From: Vibrio parahaemolyticus
Lineage (GTDB): Bacteria > Pseudomonadota > Gammaproteobacteria > Enterobacterales > Vibrionaceae
Direction: 5' to 3'
Assembly: GCF_900460535.1 (NCBI RefSeq)
Contig: NZ_UHIL01000001.1
Coordinates: forward strand, 124,001 to 188,000
Length of the DNA stretch: 64,000 bases
Positions 10,013 to 17,832 of this stretch are shown piece by piece. The notes below the pieces were generated by a model. That model searched no databases, had not been told where the DNA came from, and saw only the letters and a list, made by a program, of their open reading frames with translations. Position 1 is the first letter of the stretch. Each line of letters starts with the position of its first letter. Both the position numbers and the translations under genes were made by a program.

Positions 10013-10048
10013 CCTTTTTAGTTTGGTTTGGGGGCGAGGGAACCCAAA
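10013..10048 (-). promoter_or_regulatory. candidate preQ1-I riboswitch controlling yhhQ translation
   Basis: Read on the minus strand, the 36 bases form P1 TTTGGG / CCCAAA around a pyrimidine-rich loop TTCCCTCGCC, then a C/A-rich tail CCAAACTAAAAAGG. The tail ends in the yhhQ Shine-Dalgarno AAGG, six bases from the ATG. The loop CCT can pair with the final AGG to close the H-type pseudoknot typical of preQ1-I aptamers, hiding the ribosome site when ligand binds. The loop ends in C, as expected for the ligand-pairing base. Size, tail composition and the regulated gene (a preQ0/preQ1-related transporter) all fit; the call is by eye only. Confidence 0.55.
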
Positions 10049-10239
10049 TCGAGCATTTTCATTAACGAAAACGACTCTTACCAACAATGTAAAATGAAAA
10101 TTCAAATCGGCTTCACTCATTCCAAGCGAAGCGGTGGGCGATTATACATTAACCAATTGCGCTCGCAAGCGGTGCTTTTTACGCAAACGTTCATCCGATA
10201 ATTTCACCTTTACACCAAAGAATTGGGCGAAAAACGAAA

Positions 10240-10262
10240 AAGGGTGTTTCATGTGAAACACC
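10240..10262 (-). terminator. terminator of the DUF3630 gene, built from a parS-like palindrome
   Basis: AGGGTGTTTCA / TGAAACACCCT pair perfectly; on the minus strand a run of T follows, so it is a good rho-independent terminator for the gene at 10300-10605. Its core TGTTTCATGTGAAACA (10245-10260) differs by one base from the parS consensus TGTTTCACGTGAAACA. Terminator function is better supported than partition function. Confidence 0.7.
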
Positions 10263-10299
10263 CTATAAGGAAATGATTTAAAGAGTTGATAAGTCGAGT

Positions 10300-10605
10300 T
10301 TAGAAGCCGCGTTGAAATAATCCAGCAAGATAATCGAGCTCTTCCCTGCTCTCTTCAATGTTCAGCGCTTCAAACCAAATCGCTTCACTGTAATGCTCCG
10401 CTTTCATAAATAAGCGGCAACCTTCAAAATCGATCAGCCAAGAGTGGATATCCGCATCCCACTGTTTTTCGATTACCGTCGCAGAGAGTAAACCCACCAA
10501 ACGCTCACCTAACGCCGGAAAGGTGTCTAAATCAAATCTTGGTGCTGCAATCAGCAAACGACCTTCTTCGGCAATATATTCTGTTAGGCCAAATTCCTTC
10601 TGCAT
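10300..10605 (-). CDS. DUF3630 family protein, function unknown
   Basis: A 101-residue acidic cytoplasmic protein that I believe belongs to DUF3630, known mainly from Vibrio and relatives. It has no signal peptide, membrane segment or cysteine cluster. The sequence alternates short strands (GRLLIAAPRFD, SWLIDFEGCRLFMKAEHYSEAIWFEA) and ends in an acidic helix. The start codon lies ten bases after the recQ stop, so it is probably co-transcribed with recQ and ended by the hairpin at 10240-10262. A role linked to recQ is possible, but nothing in the sequence shows it. Confidence 0.7.
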   Translation of the reverse strand: MQKEFGLTEYIAEEGRLLIAAPRFDLDTFPALGERLVGLLSATVIEKQWDADIHSWLIDFEGCRLFMKAEHYSEAIWFEALNIEESREELDYLAGLFQRGF

Positions 10606-10614
10606 TTCGGTTCC

Positions 10615-12450
10615 TTATCCGTGGTGAGTGATGTGTTCTTGAATCAGATCCAAGAATGGATCGGCATATTTTTCTAATTTACGTTGACCTACCCCGCTCA
10701 CCGCCAGCATTTCGCCATACGACGTTGGCAGAATCTCCGCCATATCAATCAAGGTCGCATCACTAAATACAACGTATGGTGGTAAGCCATCTTCATCAGC
10801 AATCGACTTACGCAGCTTGCGTAATTTCGCAAACAGCTTCTTATCGTAGTTTTTGCTGGTCAGTTTGTCCGACTTCGCAGCGCGTGCTGCGGTATCCAAA
10901 CGAGGAACCGCTAGCTCGAGCGACACATCCCCGCGCAATAATGGTCGAGCTTCCTCGGTCAGTTGCAACGTCGAGTTTCGAGTAATGTTTTGAAACAGCA
11001 GACCTTTGTGGATTAACTGGCGGAAGATACTCACCCAGTAATCATGGCTGTGATCGCGGCCAATGCCGTATGTAGAGATTTTATCGTGGCCATGTTCACG
11101 CACGCGGATATTTTGCATACCACGCAGCACCTCAACCACATACGTCATACCAAAGCTTTGGTTAACACGGTAAACACACGACAACGCTTTTCGCGCTTCT
11201 TCTGTCGCATCAAAATGTTTGGGTGGATCGAGGCAGATATCGCAGTTACCACAAGGCTTCTCGCGGTATTCACCAAAGTAGTTGAGCAGAACCTGACGAC
11301 GACAGGTTTGCGCTTCTGCAAAGGCACTCATCGCATTAAGTTTATGGCTTTCTACTTGCTTTTGCGGTCCATCGTCTTTTTCATCCAGCATGCGGCGTAG
11401 CCAACTGATGTCTGCAGGGTCGTACAACATCATCGCTTCAGCAGGCAAACCATCTCGCCCTGCTCGTCCCGTTTCTTGGTAGTAGGATTCAATATTGCGC
11501 GGAATATCAAAGTGCACTACAAAACGGACGTTCGGCTTGTTGATGCCCATACCAAAGGCAACCGTCGCGACCACGATTTGAATGTCATCACGCTGAAACG
11601 CCTCTTGAACGTAAGCACGCTCATCAGCGTCCATCCCTGCATGATAGCCCGCCGCACGGATGTGGTTGTTGCACAGCTTCTCCGTCACCATTTCGACTTT
11701 CTTACGGCTGCCACAATAAATAATGCCGCAATTGCCCTTTTGGGTGTCGAGATAACGAATGATCTGAGAAACCGGCTTGTGCTTCTCGACAAGGTTGTAG
11801 CGGATATTCGGACGGTCAAAACTGCCTAAGTGAACATGAGGCTCATGCAAACGTAAGCGTTCAAGAATGTCGCGACGTGTAGCGTCATCCGCAGTGGCGG
11901 TGAGCGCCATAAATGGCACATGCGAAAAATGCTGCTTTAACTGACCCAGCGCGGCGTATTCGGGACGGAAATCGTGTCCCCACTGCGAGATACAGTGCGC
12001 TTCATCCACCGCAATCATCGCCAAGGGCAGATTTTCGAGGCGCTCGATGAAGTCACGCATTAACACGCGTTCTGGTGAGACGTAAACCAATTTGAGTTGA
12101 CCGCTGTGCATGCGGTTATACACACTCAGCAGCTCTTCACGGCTCATGGTGGAGTTCACACACTCTGCCGCAACGCCGTTGGCTTTGAGCTGATCGACCT
12201 GGTCTTTCATCAAAGAAATCAGCGGCGAAATCACCAAGGTGATGCCACTACGAACCAACGCAGGTATCTGATAGCAAAGAGATTTGCCACCACCTGTCGG
12301 CATGATCACCAGACTGTCTTTGCCCTCGACCGCCGATTCGATGACCTCTTGCTGGCCATCACGAAACGTTTGATAACCGAAAACTTCCTCCAACACACGT
12401 TGAGGCGTTACCGGTGAGTCTGATTGTTCGGCTAACAAAGTTGAGGTCAT
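10615..12450 (-). CDS. recQ: ATP-dependent DNA helicase RecQ
   Basis: A 611-residue 3'-5' superfamily 2 DNA helicase of recombination and fork repair (E. coli 609). Domains in order: helicase core with Walker A TGGGKS, DEAH box VDEAHCISQWGHDF and motif VI QETGRAGRDG; the zinc-binding region with C-x16-C-x2-C-x2-C spacing (CRRQVLLNYFGE ... CGNCDIC); the winged helix; and the C-terminal HRDC domain (LPTSYGEMLAVSGVG). The ATG at 12450 matches the family start; the frame is open 28 residues further. It is divergent from rarD, and the DUF3630 gene follows. Confidence 0.97.
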   Translation of the reverse strand: MTSTLLAEQSDSPVTPQRVLEEVFGYQTFRDGQQEVIESAVEGKDSLVIMPTGGGKSLCYQIPALVRSGITLVISPLISLMKDQVDQLKANGVAAECVNSTMSREELLSVYNRMHSGQLKLVYVSPERVLMRDFIERLENLPLAMIAVDEAHCISQWGHDFRPEYAALGQLKQHFSHVPFMALTATADDATRRDILERLRLHEPHVHLGSFDRPNIRYNLVEKHKPVSQIIRYLDTQKGNCGIIYCGSRKKVEMVTEKLCNNHIRAAGYHAGMDADERAYVQEAFQRDDIQIVVATVAFGMGINKPNVRFVVHFDIPRNIESYYQETGRAGRDGLPAEAMMLYDPADISWLRRMLDEKDDGPQKQVESHKLNAMSAFAEAQTCRRQVLLNYFGEYREKPCGNCDICLDPPKHFDATEEARKALSCVYRVNQSFGMTYVVEVLRGMQNIRVREHGHDKISTYGIGRDHSHDYWVSIFRQLIHKGLLFQNITRNSTLQLTEEARPLLRGDVSLELAVPRLDTAARAAKSDKLTSKNYDKKLFAKLRKLRKSIADEDGLPPYVVFSDATLIDMAEILPTSYGEMLAVSGVGQRKLEKYADPFLDLIQEHITHHG

Positions 12451-12624
12451 GAAAAATCTCAGATTGGGCGATGTAGAAATGCTTTTGCATGCCACCAGCA
12501 CACAAAGTGAGGGCACATTGTAATGGGGTTTCATGGCGAATAAAACCGCAAATTGTTAGGTGTTTCACACCACGGCTCGTATACTGATTTTCTGCTCTAT
12601 AAACACACAATTAGGTGACACTTC

Positions 12625-13539
12625 ATGACACCAGAAGAACAACAGCGCGCGCGGCAAGGTGTCCTGCTTGCGGTTGGCGCGTACACGATGTGGGGCATTG
12701 CGCCCATGTACTTTAAATCGATAGCACAAGTGTCTCCACTCGAGATCCTAAGCCACCGAGTGATTTGGTCTTTCTTTTTGCTTGCCGCACTTCTTCATTT
12801 TGGCCGTCACTGGCGCTCGGTTTATCACATCGCCACAGATAAAAAGAAAATCGCGTATTTGCTTTCCAGTTCGGTATTGATTGGTGGCAACTGGCTGATC
12901 TTCATTTGGGCGGTTAACTCCAATCACATGCTGGATGCCAGCTTAGGCTATTACATCAACCCGCTTATCAACGTGTTGCTAGGTATGGTGTTCTTGGGCG
13001 AACGACTACGTAAGCTGCAATGGTTTGCTGTGGTATTGGCAGGATGTGGCGTTTTGGTGCAGTTGATCGTCTTTGGTTCGGTGCCAATTGTAGCGATGGC
13101 GTTAGCGATGAGCTTTGGTTTTTACGGTTTGCTACGTAAGAAAGTCGCGGTGGATGCTCAAACTGGTTTGTTTGTCGAAACGCTAATCTTATTACCCGCT
13201 GCCGCCGTTTATCTTCTGTTTATTGCCAGCTCACCAACGGCAAACATGATTGAAAATCCATGGCAGCTCAATACGTTGTTGATTGCAGCCGGTGTGGTGA
13301 CGACCTTGCCATTGCTATGCTTCACTGGTGCCGCGACTCGCCTCAAATTATCAACGCTCGGCTTTTTCCAGTACATCGGCCCTAGCCTGATGTTCTTGCT
13401 TGCAGTGTTAATTTACGGCGAGACCTTCACGATGGATAAAGCGATTACGTTCGCCTTTATTTGGGGAGCCCTTGTGGTATTTAGCTTCGATGGGCTGCGC
13501 AACAATCGCCGTTCACGCCGAGCCATTCAGTCACAGTGA
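12625..13539 (+). CDS. rarD: EamA-type permease RarD
   Basis: A 304-residue inner-membrane protein of the drug/metabolite transporter superfamily with about ten hydrophobic segments in two EamA halves. The N-terminus (QGVLLAVGAYTMWGIAPMYFK) and LSHRVIWSFF are signature RarD features. The family is annotated as chloramphenicol-sensitive protein; the true substrate is unsettled. The ATG at 12625 lies after TTAGGTGACACTTC, with a modest ribosome site. It ends in a clear terminator at 13576-13607. Confidence 0.92.
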   Translation: MTPEEQQRARQGVLLAVGAYTMWGIAPMYFKSIAQVSPLEILSHRVIWSFFLLAALLHFGRHWRSVYHIATDKKKIAYLLSSSVLIGGNWLIFIWAVNSNHMLDASLGYYINPLINVLLGMVFLGERLRKLQWFAVVLAGCGVLVQLIVFGSVPIVAMALAMSFGFYGLLRKKVAVDAQTGLFVETLILLPAAAVYLLFIASSPTANMIENPWQLNTLLIAAGVVTTLPLLCFTGAATRLKLSTLGFFQYIGPSLMFLLAVLIYGETFTMDKAITFAFIWGALVVFSFDGLRNNRRSRRAIQSQ

Positions 13540-13575
13540 TCGTTTTTTACAAGACAAGCTAACAATTGATGGATA

Positions 13576-13607
13576 AGCTTGGTCATTATGTGACCAAGCT
13601 TTTTTTG
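13576..13607 (+). terminator. terminator downstream of rarD
   Basis: A 10-bp perfect stem AGCTTGGTCA / TGACCAAGCT with a 5-base loop and seven T. It lies between rarD and the AraC regulator and argues against starting the regulator at the upstream ATG at 13566. Confidence 0.85.
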
Positions 13608-13613
13608 TATGTA

Positions 13614-14411
13614 ATGGAACAGATTCAATACTACGCGACCGACCATGACCAACTGAGTCTGATCGAGGCGAAATACCAAAAGTTTGCCTTTCAAAGGCAC
13701 TATCATTTGGATTTTCACCTCGGCTTGATCACGCATGGTGAGCAGAAGTTTCATTATCAAGGCTCTCATCACCAAGTCGGTCATGGGCAAATCGTTATTA
13801 TGCCGCCCGATGAACTGCACGACGGCCAATCTAAGCTTGCCAGTGGCTATCAAGTGAATGTTTTTTCGATCGAACCACACTTACTTAGCGATCTGGCAGA
13901 TCTTAAGCAAAATGGTCAAATTATCCGCTTTAATGAGTTGATCATCTCCGATCCACAGATATTTTCACAACTTAGTAACTTACATGCTCTGTTGAGACGC
14001 GAAAATCTCAGTCAGTTAACCAAAGATTGTCTGCCGTTTGAGGGATTTAACCAACTTTTTGATCGCTACGGATCGCTGGCAAGGCAAAAAGTCATTCCAT
14101 TAGGTAAGCAATCTCTCAACACCTTAAAAGATTACTTAATGGCGAACCTCGACCAATCGGTACGGCTGGAGTCTCTTTCTGAGCTTTGCCAGCTAAGCCC
14201 GACTCAATTTCAACGCCATTTCAAAGCGCAAACTGGTATGACACCGTATGCGTGGTTTGCCCGTTTACGACTCGAGCAAGGGATGAAGCTGCTACAAGCA
14301 GGACAATGCGGTACTGAAGTCGCGCATCAAATTGGTTTTTACGATCAGGCGCATTTCAGCAAAGCCTTTAAGCAGACTTATGGCGTCTCTCCGTCTCAAG
14401 TCACTCGATAA
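13614..14411 (+). CDS. AraC-family transcriptional regulator
   Basis: A 265-residue regulator with an N-terminal cupin-type sensor (GHGQIVIMPPDELHDG, around residues 70-90) and a C-terminal AraC double helix-turn-helix (LSPTQFQRHFKAQTGMTPYAWFARLRL ends with the typical second helix IGFYDQAHFSKAFKQ and YGVSPSQ). Such proteins, with an AraC_binding domain, often control an adjacent exporter. Here a LysE-type exporter begins about 90 bases downstream on the same strand, which makes it the likeliest target. The start at 13614 is chosen because the upstream in-frame ATG lies inside the rarD terminator. Confidence 0.88.
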   Translation: MEQIQYYATDHDQLSLIEAKYQKFAFQRHYHLDFHLGLITHGEQKFHYQGSHHQVGHGQIVIMPPDELHDGQSKLASGYQVNVFSIEPHLLSDLADLKQNGQIIRFNELIISDPQIFSQLSNLHALLRRENLSQLTKDCLPFEGFNQLFDRYGSLARQKVIPLGKQSLNTLKDYLMANLDQSVRLESLSELCQLSPTQFQRHFKAQTGMTPYAWFARLRLEQGMKLLQAGQCGTEVAHQIGFYDQAHFSKAFKQTYGVSPSQVTR

Positions 14412-14502
14412 CAGCGCGCTCATCTTAGGCTGTCAGTTTTTTACAAGCGCATGCCACAACAAGCCTCCACAATAGCTGCATTGGTAATCTTTGAGATGTG
14501 TT

Positions 14503-15162
14503 ATGAATGAATCCACTATCCTGCTGACATTGGCCAGCATTCACTTTATTGCCTTAATGAGCCCAGGCCCCGACTTCGCATTAGTGGTGCAAAATGCCAC
14601 GCGTCATGGTCGCCAGACGGGCTTATACATCGCTCTTGGCTTATCCGTTGGTATTTTGCTGCACTCATTGTTCAGCCTGACAGGTGTGAGCTACCTTGTG
14701 CATCAACATCCTTTGCTGTATTCGGTATTACAACTGCTAGGTGGCAGTTACCTGCTTTACCTCGGTGTTGGCGCCCTGCGCGGCGTGATCGCTACGCTCA
14801 AAAACCCGCAAACGGATCAACAAAATAAAACAAACAGCTTCGTGATCAGCAACAAGCGTCAGGCTTTTGCCAAAGGTTTTGCGACCAACATTCTCAACCC
14901 CAAAGCACTGGTTTTCTTCATCAGCTTGATGTCGAGCTTGGTGCCAGCCGGAATGTCGGTCTCAGGCAAAAGCATCGCGTTAGTTATCCTGTTCAGCTTG
15001 TCTCTGGTTTGGTTTTCCAGCTTGGCGTGGATGCTCTCAACGCAACGTTTACAACGTCGATTACAACAAGCTGGCATCTACATCGATGGCATCTGTGGTG
15101 TGGTGTTTACCCTCGTTGGCGGCAGTATCTTGGTGCAAACCATCAGCACATTAATCGGTTAA
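14503..15162 (+). CDS. LysE/RhtB-family amino acid exporter
   Basis: A 219-residue inner-membrane exporter with six hydrophobic segments and the family signature SPGPDFALVVQNATRHGRQTG near the N-terminus (residues 19-39, split here by the first helix). The middle part has NPKALVFFISLMSSLVP, also typical. LysE/RhtB proteins expel amino acids such as threonine, homoserine or lysine; the substrate cannot be read from the sequence. The upstream AraC regulator probably controls it. The ATG at 14503 removes four residues from the longest frame and fits the conserved N-terminus. Confidence 0.88.
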   Translation: MNESTILLTLASIHFIALMSPGPDFALVVQNATRHGRQTGLYIALGLSVGILLHSLFSLTGVSYLVHQHPLLYSVLQLLGGSYLLYLGVGALRGVIATLKNPQTDQQNKTNSFVISNKRQAFAKGFATNILNPKALVFFISLMSSLVPAGMSVSGKSIALVILFSLSLVWFSSLAWMLSTQRLQRRLQQAGIYIDGICGVVFTLVGGSILVQTISTLIG

Positions 15163-15272
15163 CTCTCTGATTTAAAAGCGTCGCACACCCGACATTTATT
15201 AAAACGCTGACTCGACGATCTTCTCCATGGCTGCCAAGCTGAACAATCAAACTGGCAACATGGAGAGTCATC

Positions 15273-17033
15273 ATGCAATGGACGTTCTACCGACTCGTGT
15301 CTTCGGGTCTTTTTCTTAGCGCCTCTATCACCCACACCGCGTTTGCAAACCAAGCCACCGATGCGATTGCCCCAGAGCAAAGTACTGGGCTTGAGCACAA
15401 ACAACTGATCAAAGCCAAAGACTATATGGTGACAGCAGCGAACCCAATCGCCACCCAAGCTGGTGCTGATGTACTGGAGCAAGGCGGCAATGCCATCGAT
15501 GCTATGGTGGCGGTACAACTGATGCTTGGCTTAGTCGAACCACAGTCTTCCGGTATTGGTGGCGGCGCATTTTTGGTGTATTGGGATGGCGAACAACAAA
15601 AGCTCACCACTTATGATGGTCGAGAAACTGCGCCCCTCGCCGCAACCCCAACACTGTTTTTGGACGACCAAGGCCAGCCGCTGCAATTTTATGATGCCGT
15701 TGTAGGTGGACGATCTGTCGCGACGCCGGGCACCGTCAAACTGTTGTGGGATACCCACCAAAAATACGGCAAGCTGGAATGGAAAAAGATCATTCAGCCA
15801 GTGATCAACTTGGCTGAGGAAGGTTTTGCCGTCAGCCCTCGTCTCGCCAGTTTGATTGCCAACGACGCCGAGCGTTTATCACGTTTTCCGACCACAAAAG
15901 CATATTTCTTTAACGCCGATGGCTCACCAAAAGCCGAAGGCACACGATTAAAGAATCCAGAATACGCGCAAACCTTGAAAGCCATCGCCAAACAAGGTGC
16001 TCAAGCCTTCTATCAAGGTGATATTGCCAAAGACATTATCGCAACCGTGCAAACTGCAGTGGGTAACCCGGGCGTGTTGGCACAACAAGATTTTGATACT
16101 TACCGCATCAAACAGAGAGAGCCCGTTTGTGCGGCTTATCAAAGCTACGACATCTGCGGCATGGGGCCACCAAGCTCAGGCGCGCTAACTGTCGGACAGA
16201 TCTTGGCTATCACCGAGCAATACGACCTAAAAGGCTGGGGACCAGACAGCGCCAAATCTTGGCAGGTCATTGCGGACGCATCTGGTCTCGCGTTTGCTGA
16301 TCGCGGTAAGTACATGGCCGATCAAGACTATGTACCCATGCCAACCGAAGGTTTGTTGGACAAAGACTATCTCAAACAACGTGCCGAGCTTATTCAGGTC
16401 GGCAAAGCACTGACGAAAGTGGAAGCCGGTAACCCACCGTGGTCACATGCAATGAATCTCAGTATGGATGAATCGATAGAACTTCCTTCCACCAGCCATT
16501 TCAACATCGTCGACAAGCAAGGCAATGTGGTTTCAATGACCACCACCATCGAGAACGCTTTTGGCTCGCGCTTAATGGTTCGCGGCTTCCTGCTCAATAA
16601 CGAGCTGACAGACTTTTCTTTCCGCACTCATCAAGATGGCGCGCCAATCGCCAACCGATTAGAACCGGGCAAACGTCCTCGCTCCTCCATGGCTCCGACC
16701 ATCATCATGAAAGATGATCAACCATACATGGCAATTGGTTCACCGGGCGGCAGTCGCATTATCGGCTACGTGGCACAAGCCATCATTGCTCATACTCAAT
16801 GGGACATGGACATTCAGCAAGCGATCAACCAACCAAGAGTGTTAAACCGTTTTGGTACAGTCGACCTCGAGCAAGATAGCGCAGCAACTCAGTTGCAACC
16901 GGCACTCGAAAAGATGGGCTTTAAGACCGAAATTCGCGATTTGAATTCCGGTTTACACGCCATTCGCATTACTGAAAATGGCTTAGAAGGTGCTGCCGAT
17001 CCGCGTCGAGAAGGTGCAGCCATCGGAAAATAG
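15273..17033 (+). CDS. ggt: gamma-glutamyltranspeptidase
   Basis: A 586-residue periplasmic Ntn-hydrolase that cleaves gamma-glutamyl bonds of glutathione and matures by self-cleavage. Residues 1-25 are a signal peptide (THTAFA|NQ). The catalytic nucleophile is the Thr of STSHFNIVD (residue 407), where the chain splits into large and small subunits. Gly-rich SPGGSRIIGY and the substrate-binding PSSSMAPTI-like segment (RPRSSMAPTI) are present. ATGGAG ahead of the start is a fair ribosome site. It is followed by the VarA box and csrB-like RNA, with no obvious T-tailed terminator of its own. Confidence 0.96.
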   Translation: MQWTFYRLVSSGLFLSASITHTAFANQATDAIAPEQSTGLEHKQLIKAKDYMVTAANPIATQAGADVLEQGGNAIDAMVAVQLMLGLVEPQSSGIGGGAFLVYWDGEQQKLTTYDGRETAPLAATPTLFLDDQGQPLQFYDAVVGGRSVATPGTVKLLWDTHQKYGKLEWKKIIQPVINLAEEGFAVSPRLASLIANDAERLSRFPTTKAYFFNADGSPKAEGTRLKNPEYAQTLKAIAKQGAQAFYQGDIAKDIIATVQTAVGNPGVLAQQDFDTYRIKQREPVCAAYQSYDICGMGPPSSGALTVGQILAITEQYDLKGWGPDSAKSWQVIADASGLAFADRGKYMADQDYVPMPTEGLLDKDYLKQRAELIQVGKALTKVEAGNPPWSHAMNLSMDESIELPSTSHFNIVDKQGNVVSMTTTIENAFGSRLMVRGFLLNNELTDFSFRTHQDGAPIANRLEPGKRPRSSMAPTIIMKDDQPYMAIGSPGGSRIIGYVAQAIIAHTQWDMDIQQAINQPRVLNRFGTVDLEQDSAATQLQPALEKMGFKTEIRDLNSGLHAIRITENGLEGAADPRREGAAIGK

Positions 17034-17053
17034 TAGCCTTTCGCTCGGCCCTT

Positions 17054-17071
17054 TGTGCGAGATCTCTCACA
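17054..17071. promoter_or_regulatory. VarA/UvrY (GacA-type) box upstream of csrB
   Basis: The 18-base palindrome TGTGCGAGATCTCTCACA matches the UvrY site reported upstream of E. coli csrB (TGTGAGAGATCTCTTACA) at all but two positions. The palindrome extends to 28 bases with CCCTT/AAGGG. It lies about 170 bases ahead of the proposed RNA start, the sort of distance known for UvrY-activated csr RNAs. It might also act as a weak hairpin at the end of ggt. Confidence 0.75.
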
Positions 17072-17230
17072 AAGGGTTGAGTAAAACTCTCTTTTTTAGC
17101 AGTAAAAGCACCCCAAACAACTCATAAGCTATTGAATAATATAAATACGTGCAGTTTTTAAACGTTTGCGGAATAAAAAAATGTGAACTTGCACCGTTGT
17201 TGGATAGCACCAAAAACGTATTATTAAACC

Positions 17231-17655
17231 TGTCGGAAGGATGCTGACACGGAACAGGAAACACCACGGATTTGGTGAACTTCAGGAAGAAGAAACGGTT
17301 ATTCAGGATGAATAGTCGGGCATGGAATGCAAAACTGGACATTGAACGGAATCAATAGCGACTAGGATGGTTGCTACTAAGGACGGGAAATGGACACCTC
17401 TGGACGAGGCAAGGACTGAACATCAGGATGATGTCATGGACACCGCTCAGGGAACAAGTGATGAGAGCTGACGAGGATAGTTAGCAGACCAGGATAAGGT
17501 CATCAAGGACACCGCTAGGAAGGCGACGAAAGGATTAAGCTGAAGGAATACAGCACGCTATCAAGGATTCGATGCAAGGAGCACTTTTTAGTAGCTGGAT
17601 TGCTGCGAGTAAGACTATAACCCCGATGGGCGCAAGCCCTCGGGGTTTTTCTTTT
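17231..17655 (+). ncRNA. csrB: CsrB-family regulatory RNA (CsrA sponge)
   Basis: No protein gene lies here. About 28 GGA triplets occur in roughly 390 bases, mostly as AGGA or CAGGATG, many able to sit in hairpin loops (for example TGTC-GGAAGGATGC-TGACA at 17231-17249). That is the hallmark of CsrB/CsrC RNAs, which titrate the translational regulator CsrA. The 3' end is a strong terminator (ACCCCGA-GGGC-GCAA-GCCC-CGGGGTTTTT, 17619-17655). A possible promoter is TTGTTG (17197-17202), 16 bases, TATTAT (17219-17224). With the VarA box upstream this is one of the several Csr RNAs expected in a Vibrio. The exact 5' end is inferred. Confidence 0.88.
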
Positions 17656-17696
17656 CTGCCATTTCCGCCCGACCTGCCAAGCACAGTTGTCCCCAT

Positions 17697-17738
17697 CTCA
17701 AACTCAAACTCAAACTCAAACTCAAACTCAAACTCAAA
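17697..17738. repeat. hexanucleotide tandem repeat, (CTCAAA)x7
   Basis: Seven perfect copies of CTCAAA in a row lie between the csrB terminator and the 3' end of uvrD. Such a simple repeat can change copy number by slippage. It is not in a credible coding frame. The remaining bases of 17739-17832 show nothing else. Confidence 0.95.
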
Positions 17739-17832
17739 TAAGGTACTTTGTAGGCTCCAGATACAACAAGAGCCGCCGAAGCAGCCCTTGAGTTAGTTTG
17801 CGAACAATGCAAGCTAGCTTTCGATAAAAACC

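Noticed and set aside
11044..11829. Plus-strand frames of 117-118 codons inside recQ
   Set aside because: They are antisense shadows of the recQ helicase domain; recQ has full motif support.
15159..15518. A 119-codon minus-strand frame at the start of ggt
   Set aside because: It overlaps the ggt signal peptide region in antisense and has no family-like sequence.
17615..17812. A minus-strand frame with a long Leu-Ser repeat
   Set aside because: It is the translation of the CTCAAA repeat and the csrB terminator; it has no ribosome site.
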